Below are positions 56,246 to 64,000 of a stretch of 64,000 bases of DNA, piece by piece. The stretch comes from Morinoia aosen (lineage: Eukaryota; Arthropoda; Malacostraca; Amphipoda; Talitridae). The DNA is taken from positions 36,248,964-36,312,963 of the forward strand of contig CM059556.1 of NCBI GenBank assembly GCA_030386875.1, read 5' to 3'. A model generated the notes under the pieces. The model made no database searches, had not been told where the DNA came from, and saw nothing but the letters and a program-made list of their open reading frames with translations. Both the position numbers and the translations under genes were made by a program. The first letter of the stretch is position 1. Each line of letters opens with the position of its first letter.

Positions 56246-59200
56246 GAATCAAAAACAGAATTGTCTTTCCGGCTCTGCCATGATTTTATCATTAAATTAA
56301 CATAGTTGGAGGCAGTTTTTTTTACCCACAATTAACACTTGCACCATCAGGCAGAGGTTCACAGTCCGCGTTGTCTGTATCACAGTCACAAGCGTTGAGG
56401 GCAACATTTCTAAAAGTTTTGTAAATTTTAGTATTTCATGAAACTACGTATTTTCGGGAGTGTTAATTTCTTGTTAAAAATGTCAGCATATCTCCAGCAA
56501 ATGATACTGTAGTACATACGTTTAGTATTGTATCTATTTAAAAAAATATTCACAAAAGGGAAAACTGAAAAGATTCCGAGAGAGTGTCCTGTGAAAAATG
56601 AAGACCAATTACTACCTGAGCAAAAACGTTGAATCAATTTATCAATCTTTCCCAAAATCTGGAAGCCTCATTCAGACTGAAGCGTTATTATTAATTGTGA
56701 TGCAACGCGCATGCCAAGCGCGGGAAATAATTATAAGGATTAGAAATTAAGGTTGAGAAGAATTAACTCTCGATGACCTCGATTAGATATTCTCGATAAA
56801 TATTTATCTCTTTTTCTCCGGAGCGAGACCGCTGAAGTGGAGAGATTCTGTGAACAAGGAACTGCAGTTACAATATCATATATATATATATATATATGCG
56901 TTATTTCCGTCTTAAGCCCTCAGTTAAAGAAATTATGCTTCCTTGTGAGTTCTTTTAGCGATCCTTCTGACCTTAACAGTCAATCAATCCCCTCTGAATT
57001 ATATTCTGATTCTCACAATTTGAAAAAACGTGTTTTGTTGAAGTCTTTTTCATTTCCTACAGGGGGTTTTATTAGTAGAATTGAACTGTCTGGTGTTTAT
57101 CTTCATTGTTTTCCAATTATATAATGTGACTATAGAATGATTCAACTCAGTGAGTTTGCTATTTTTGATTTAGCAATTAATTTGTATTTCACTTCTCTTT
57201 TTCCATTAATAAAGAATTCAAGGACGGATTTCAATGGGTGTAATAGCAAAGAAATGGCAATAACTTAAAGCAATTTTCCTCATAATATCAACCCAAATAA
57301 ACAATAATATAATAACCAATAAAATATGAATTCATTTGCTTTGCGATATCCAATGTATTGATATAATAAAATCATTGTTCATTTTTTGAGTTGGTATTTG
57401 AGCTATTTCTTACAACGAAGGGATTCTTGGAATACCCTTTTTTAACTCTACAAATATTTCCAAAAGTTTCATAACCTTTCCATGAATAGTTAAGAACTAT
57501 GCAAATCTTTTACCAGCTATATATATTCTCGTTCTATAACAGTCTTTCTGAACTTGCCCACACCGACTCACGGAAATTCTACGAGTGAGAAGAGAGCTCA
57601 AGTCGATGAGCAGCGAGCAAGTGAGCTCTTTTTCTCCTCGCCTAAGATCGAAGTGCAAAAGCTTCGTACGGATGCCCTGCACGGCTGTGATGGAAGAATA
57701 GTGGCCTCGATGTCTGGCCCAAGCCGTAAAACCAGTCTGTTGCCATAATGGTTATCCAGAGAGGTGCAGACAATCTCGCAGAGCCGTCACTACTTTCATT
57801 GTCAATGACGGAAATCGCTATTGTTTTTTCAGCTCTATTTTCCTTACAATCGCAACCTGCGATGGCTTTTCAGCATCATAAGATTAAGGGAGGTTGTGAG
57901 TGAAGAGCAAACGCAATGAGTAAAAAAGTAGATCCCCTTCTTTTTCCAGCATCTTCATTCATTGCTATTATTACTAAAGGATCTGCATATCCTATAGAAA
58001 AAATTCATCAAATGGGTTCGAACCAGAGTTAGTCTAACATGTGAGACTTACCCTCTCGTACCACGATTAGGACACTAAGATATCATCCTCATGGTACTCC
58101 AAGTCACATTATAGAAACAAAGAATACATTTTGTGAACTTGGTTAATTATAGAAACTCATGAAAAGTAAAGGATTGATTGCAACGTTTTAATATATCACT
58201 TACTGATATTTCTCATGAATTAGCTACGTCAAAACCATATATTTTATAAATTAGTCAATTTGAATACTATAAACTTGTAAAAACATCCTTAGAGAATAAC
58301 AGCTGTAAATAATGCTCACAAAAAAGGTCCTATTTTCAACACATAGCTCGTTTGAGAACTTCATTCATACAACTACTGTCCTGTCCGGCTTCAAGTTACG
58401 AGCTTCTGACAATGAAGTGTCTCTTTCGTCTCGTTATTTCTGCAGAGTTTGAGCAGTGATGTCAAAAATAAATGTAGCTTGAGGGCGTGAAACATGAGAC
58501 ATGCTCTTAGGTGCTCCAGCGATTTTTTGGAGACTTTATTTTATCACAAAGAGAACACGAATAAACGCTCTGAATTGACACAGGATTTGAGCCATGATTT
58601 TTTTATTGTTGTTTGTTTCACTCACGTGGAAATTTTTTAAGCAATCTATAAATAAAATGTTATTCGTATCTGACTTTTGATGCGCAAAAGCAGCAGCCTT
58701 GAGCTCCGTCAAAGCACTCCTCAAGACTTCAAGGACGTTCATATCTATAGACTTGATTCTAAAATTTGACAACCGATGACAAGAAAACGTCTTCCAGCAA
58801 AATGTCAAAAACACATAAACTGATTATATATTGCAGGTCATATTTTCACGGTTGTGCGAACCTGTTTACTAGTACTTGACTCACACAACACACACACAAA
58901 ACCAAGCAAAAAACTTTATCGTAAATTCGACACAAAAACTGACGGCTGCAAGTCAATTTTTGACAGTTTTACTGATGTTTATTTGTATTTAAAAGCGCAC
59001 AGCACACGAACAACAAACAAAATATCACCGCGAATTCCAGTGCCTCCAAATCATTGTGTTACTGAAATGAATCTGTTTTGTTACTTGTGACTAGTGTCCC
59101 CGCGATTTTTCTGCACACAAGAATCATTAAAGTGAGTTCGAGAGCAAAATTTCAGGCGTTTGCTTCTTTTTCACCCGTGCCCTAATTCGAGAAAGAGCCG

Positions 59201-60513
59201 CAGTGTTCATCATTCTGATCATAATGCAGCGAGTCATAATTTTTGATAAGACTAAAGTTAGTGTTCCTTGTCTTGATTTTATTGCAATGAAGCTGCCTCC
59301 AAAACTTTAAGGTAAATACAAACTTATTTACCACTGATTTCAACTCTACATGCACTTGTCATAGTAATGGACTGTTTCCAATCATTTCCAAAAACAATTC
59401 ACAAGGCCATTCAAAAACAAGGCCATTCATTGCGTTTTTTCAACTGCAAAATATGAACAAACAGAAATCAGACTCAATTTTTGAGGCACGTGTTAATAGT
59501 AACTCACAGTTTCTAATTAATATTTTCTAAGTAAATTCATCACGTTATTTCAACAGCAAAATATGAACACACGTGAAATCAAACTCGTCTGAGCAAGGGC
59601 AAATTTGAGAAGCACAAACTTCAGAAGGGAGCGTCTGCAAATTGTCGGCAGCAGCAGCCCTCGCAGCCTGGCCAAGTGTCGTCCGTCCGATGCCCTCAGC
59701 AGAAGTTTTGGCCGTGATGAGGTTGCGTCTCGCCTACTCCCTCTCTTTCAGCCTGTTTACTGGAGCTAATGAGGGGTGTCTTATCGGAACAGCATCTCAT
59801 TATCGAAGTTGGGAGTTTTCAGAAGGGTCAAGTGCTCATAAGCGAACAAGAGGGACTAATTAAGTTCTTTTAGGCCAGCCCCCTACTCAAATCTTCAGTT
59901 TTAACGACCACCTTAAATGTTTACTCGCAAGTGAAGAGAACCCCACAAGCAGTCGCCCTGTTTAGGGTAAATAGCAACTAAAATGACCCTGTTTTAGGCC
60001 CTCATTCTTTTTGGAAAAGAATGATTAATGCATGCTTTATCAACAGAGCAGCTTAGACTAGGGTATTATTGAAGCAAATTTCATTAACAAGATCAAGTAC
60101 GGGAAGACTGACGTCAATAGCAGCCACACTTGAGTCGGCTTTACGTGGACTGAAATGGGACAACGGGCAGCAGGTGCCGTGAACGATGAGAGCCAAAAAA
60201 GGAGGACATTGAACAGTGTGTTGTTATCTTGAGAACACCTAACTCGAATGCTAAGTCTGAACATAAGAGAGAAAAGCGTTCCACTCCATTGCATTTGTCT
60301 TATGTTAACAAGCGAATTTTTCACATCATGGTGCAGACAACCATTGGAATTTCAAACGTACTGAAAAACGCTCTCCATCTGGTCCTTTTGTACAATTAGG
60401 AGATTCGAAAATGACGTTTGGGAAAATCCTTTGAGGAAGAGACTATTAAAGCGTACACTTGTGATAGTCTCTGAGCTCTGAATCAAGTGGCTAAAAGAGG
60501 AGTCAGATAAAGA
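56246..60513. other. Long unassigned stretch
   Basis: 4.3 kb without a recognised gene. It contains a (TA)n run at 56874-56898 and GC-richer patches at 57580-57740 and 59640-59800. The latter has a 73-codon plus-strand frame starting at TTG, opening SAAAALAAWPSVV after the first codon. An aacagcaaaatatgaac-type phrase appears twice, near 59440 and 59550. No splice-bounded exon or element ends are identified. Confidence 0.4.
56874..56898. repeat. (TA)n microsatellite
   Basis: About ten ta units in a row. Confidence 0.95.
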
Positions 60514-60815
60514 TTACAGAATTACAGAAAGGAAATTTATACCACTAAACATAGTGATTAAAGAATTACAGAAAAGAAATTTATACCACTAAACATAGTG
60601 ATTACAGAACTACAGAAAGGAAATTTATACCACTAAACATAGTGATTATAGAATTACAGAAAGGAAATTTATACCACTAAACATAGTGATTATAGAATAA
60701 CAGAAAGGAAATTTATACCACTAAACATAGTGATTTAAGAATTACAGAAAAGAAATTTATACCACTAAACATAGTGATTACAGAATTACAGAAAGAAAAT
60801 TTATACCACTAAACA
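60514..60815. repeat. 44-bp minisatellite, seven units
   Basis: The unit is aaaggaaatttataccacta-aacatagtgattacagaatt-acag (44 bases), with only a few substitutions. Confidence 0.95.
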
Positions 60816-62530
60816 GACCTTCCACTAACGGAAGTTTGAAAATGTCACTCTAACACAAATGAATGATTAAAGACAATTATCACTCAATTGGATAAAGAAG
60901 ACAAATCTCTCCACCAGACGTAATGGGTGATAGAATTATTGTTTTCAAGAAATTATAACATAAGTGTAGCAATTAAAAGAATCAAACCCTCAACTACCAC
61001 TTCATAAATATTCGGTGAAGTTACTATGAGAAACTATTGTGCATGCATACATAGTACACGCGTAAGAACTATCGTGCATGCGAGCAAAGATCACTGATAA
61101 AGTTTCTATGGTGATTAAATAAAACATTGGTTACCTGCTACCCACTCAAAACGTTCAGTCTGCGCTCTACTTTTAATTTTCCCAGTCGGTTTAAAACGGG
61201 CAGATAAAATTCCATGACAGAGTACACCCAAATCTCATAGATCGAAATACCTCATATTAATTGGCTGTTCCAGAGTAATGCTCCATTCGATAGTTCATTC
61301 ACTCGAACTGTTTGTACAATACAGAAATGAAGTCAAGGCAAACATTGAATTACTTTGAACAGGGTTAAAAGATCCAAACCTCATTGATTGAAATGCCTCA
61401 GGGTACCTTAATACCTTAAACCTTAAGCTGTTAAAATTCCTCAGATATCCAAGCCTTTGCTATGAAATAATCAGACGACACATTACTTACTTAAATACTT
61501 TGATTTAACCAATCGTAAAATACACATAAATAGACTTCTAAACTATATTCAGCAGAGCTTTGGGGCTGAATAATGTTATCTGAAAAAATTCAGCTTCAAC
61601 ACCACGCTTTCCCATCCAGCTGGAACAGTCTTAGAACGTGTGATATAATTTACTTATACCAGTGGTATATATCACTGGTATAAGGAAATTTGAAACATAG
61701 GAAATGATCGAACACCATCTCCACCAACACTGGATGCAATCAGACGGAAATAATGTTCATGAAGTTTCAAACGACTTCTTCTGTAAGTTTGAAACTAAAT
61801 GTGTCAATGTTTGTATTAAGCATAAAAAATAAGTTAAAGTGATGTGAAAAAATTATTACCAATGAAATAAATATAGCTCTCCATCTCAGTTCGTATTTTT
61901 ATATTTTTTTGCAAGTATTTTTATTAAATAAGTTATGAGAAAACGAAAAAGGGCCCACAATTTGATTTGAAAATAAAAGGTATAATACCAGCAGGGAATT
62001 GTACATACGTCGAAACAATATACCCAGTCGTGCTACAATACGTCAATGATCCTTTCATTATGAATCCATTAACAAAATTATGCAGATTTTCAAGCTTTCC
62101 TGTGTTCTGCAATATTTTACCGGTTGGTACAATAAAATTTAATTTAATTATATATTGTGATATAATATATCATATTAAAACGAAGGAAGGAACGTTACAT
62201 GAAGTAAAGGCTGCCACCATTATAATACAATAACATATTTTAATACAATTAATCATATTGATATTATGTTGTATTGTAATAAAATACAACCGTTATAATT
62301 CTCCTCCCACCAATGCGATTTACCTGTTACTGGTACAACAGAGAAAATAAAGAAGCTCTGAGTTGACACAAAGCAACGGATTTATTGTTCCCACATACGA
62401 GAAAATTGTTATTGGAATCTTTAAATATACGGTATAATTTGAAATGAAGAAAGAGTTACGAACAAGATATAGTTTTTGGGTGAGTCGAAAAAACTGGAAT
62501 TGTCACCGTGACTACATGAAAACTCGGCAG
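60816..62530. other. No gene recognised; perfect hairpin at 61653-61684
   Basis: CTTATACCAGTG and CACTGGTATAAG are perfect inverted 12-mers around an 8-base gtatatat spacer. The region 62130-62290 is extremely AT-rich. No frames are supported. Confidence 0.5.
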
Positions 62531-62617
62531 TTTGAACAATTTAAACAATTTAAATAATTTGAACAATTTGTTCACCACTGGTGATACAGAAGTAGAATGT
62601 TTCTTAAGTCTAGTACA
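62531..62617 (-). mobile_element. LINE 3' stub, same family as 30496-35328
   Basis: On the minus strand: gtctagac-like lead (tgtactagacttaagaaaca), ttctacttctgtatcaccag, tggtgaacaaattgttcaaa, then a longer ttgtttaaa-type tail. It lines up with the last ~85 bases of the big LINE with about 10 percent difference. Extreme 5' truncation of this kind is common for LINEs. Confidence 0.8.
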
Positions 62618-62929
62618 AACCACGTTAATACACAGAACCACGTTAATAGTTAAAGCCATTTCTTAAGCCATATCGTATTGTAGAATTTCTAAAATTTCCT
62701 CTTTCTATTCAAAATTTTTTCGAGTTTGAGGGGAAAAAAAAGCTCTTAAAACGAGAACTGGGGCGCAGTGAAACAAGTGAACTTTTTTGGCTTTAATGAG
62801 GCCCAAAAAATTTGGGCAAAAATGAGAAGCTTTCTTCCTTTAGAACGCTGTAGAACATGGAAACGGTTACAAAATGTTCTGGGGCTACCTTAGCTCCTGC
62901 GCATCAGGGAAATTTATGTCGATAAAACT

Positions 62930-63215
62930 ACAAATGAAATGAGAAAGTTGCATTCAATTTACAAATTAAATGAGAAAGGTACATTTAATTATAAAGTGAA
63001 TGCGAATGCATGAGAATCGGCGCAGATTCTGTGCCCACTATTTACGTTAAGTGTAGTTAATGAAATCCTCAATGACAATGTAAAAGAATTTGTGCATATT
63101 TTTTATTGTGGCCGCTATTTACGTCAAGTAAAATGAATGAAATCCAGAATGAAAATTTAGAAATAGTCAGTACAAATTCTAAGATCGTGGCGACTATTTA
63201 CGTCAAGTGAAATAT
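62930..63215. repeat. Two short degenerate repeats (33 and ~77 bp)
   Basis: 62930-63010 has three units around aaatgagaaag-t-cattcaatt. 63030-63215 has three units around ctatttacgtcaagtgaa-tgaatgaaatcc. Confidence 0.6.
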
Positions 63216-63847
63216 TTATATGACGTTCAATGGCCACTAAGCTTCTGAAAATATAATAATAATATTACAAAGCATTGGATGAGTGGAGTGAACTATTGCT
63301 GAAAAGAGATTGCGAATTTCAATAAATAGTTTGGCACCAAAACCTTGAATGATTACGACTCTAAAATGAAACCATAGAAGAATGGAAAATTAATATGGAA
63401 GAAGCTAGTCTAAACCTTACTTAAGAGCATAGAAGGTTGTCATTTAAAGCTATAATATGAAAGTTTTTTGATGCCTGTAGATATTGCGGTCCCAGTCCAC
63501 TTTTCTGGCGGACGAATGAAATTGTAATTCATTTGCTAGTCAAATTTGTTAACTTTAATCCATGCTTCTCAAAATGTGGACATCGGGGTACATATGTAGA
63601 GAATTCCATAACATGCAGGAGCTTAGCTGGAAAAAGAGAATAAAATTTGATTAAAACTTGAAAAAGTACAAACTCACTGTAGAAACACGAATATTTTCAC
63701 TCTAACTGCAATTCTTATCGCTCAACTTGCTCAAAAGATGATCTAATCAGCATCGAAGCACCTCACGGAAGATGAGAATACAACCACACGAGTCTTCAGT
63801 TTTACAAGTTCTCTAGTTTCTTACGATGCTCCTACAGTCACTCACTC
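63216..63847. other. No feature recognised
   Basis: AT-rich, with no signal. Confidence 0.5.
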
Positions 63848-64000
63848 TGTTCATCATTTGCCAATCGTTTTGTGTCATCATTTGCCAATCGCTTTGTGTC
63901 ATCATTTGCCAATTGTTTTCTGTCACCATTTGCCAATCGCTTTGTGTCATCATTTGCCAATTGTTTTCTGTTACCATTTGCCAATCGCTTTCTGTCACCA
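63848..64000. repeat. 24-bp minisatellite running past the window end
   Basis: About six units of catcatttgccaatcgcttt-gtgt, with gttttctg variants. Twenty-four bases is eight codons, so the minus strand reads DWQMMTQS-like repeats. The frame continues to the edge, and its full extent is unknown. Confidence 0.93.

Overview
The window looks like AT-rich nuclear DNA of an invertebrate animal. The evidence is the mix of elements: a CR1/L2/Jockey-type LINE, a Tc1-like transposase relic, the end of a Penelope-like element with a GIY-YIG nuclease, tRNA-derived SINE-like units, several MITE families, and a very high load of minisatellites. The species cannot be named from this. I recognise no complete host protein-coding gene, no rRNA, no functional tRNA and no CRISPR array. 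Most longer open frames are by-products of tandem repeats whose unit lacks stop codons, or lie antisense to a transposon.

Layout. 1-5 kb: tandem arrays, chiefly a 52-bp minisatellite (1423-3340) with a four-unit higher-order pattern, and a 22-bp array (3926-4492). 5-8 kb: a dispersed repeat family, one copy of which is split by a 270-bp MITE with a perfect 8-bp target duplication. 8-14 kb: arrays of 73, 31/34, 42 and about 120 bp, a foldback element and a trinucleotide run. 14-23 kb: mostly unassigned DNA with two small GC-rich islets, two tRNA-like units, a third copy of the dispersed repeat and an inverted repeat. 23.7-26.2 kb: a 49-bp array. 26-29 kb: GC-rich islets, a second foldback copy and a 55-bp array.

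29.9-36.2 kb is the best-resolved region. One 14-bp minisatellite is split in phase by a 4.83-kb LINE on the minus strand. The LINE keeps the end of ORF1 and all of ORF2 (endonuclease plus reverse transcriptase). ORF2 carries one frameshift in an A7 run, and the last endonuclease motif reads SDN instead of the usual SDH. 37.5-38.5 kb holds a decayed but nearly full-length Tc1-like transposase. 40.6-44.5 kb is layered: an old degenerate repeat appears on both sides of a 34-bp array and a 1.15-kb TTAA-flanked element, and is itself interrupted by a second MITE copy and a SINE. 47.4-49.6 kb has the third foldback copy and a Penelope-like 3' end. That end has a GIY-YIG domain, a hammerhead-ribozyme-like motif and a 61-bp inverted duplication, and is followed by a trinucleotide-rich array. 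50-64 kb has further minisatellites (75, 15, 78, 44 and 24 bp), a third MITE copy, more hairpin motifs of the kind found near Penelope-like ends, and a tiny LINE 3' stub matching the LINE at 30.5 kb.

The window reads as a gene-poor stretch shaped by repeat expansion and by transposons landing in one another. Nothing forms an operon-like unit or host pathway. The transposon parts belong together only as pieces of their own elements.
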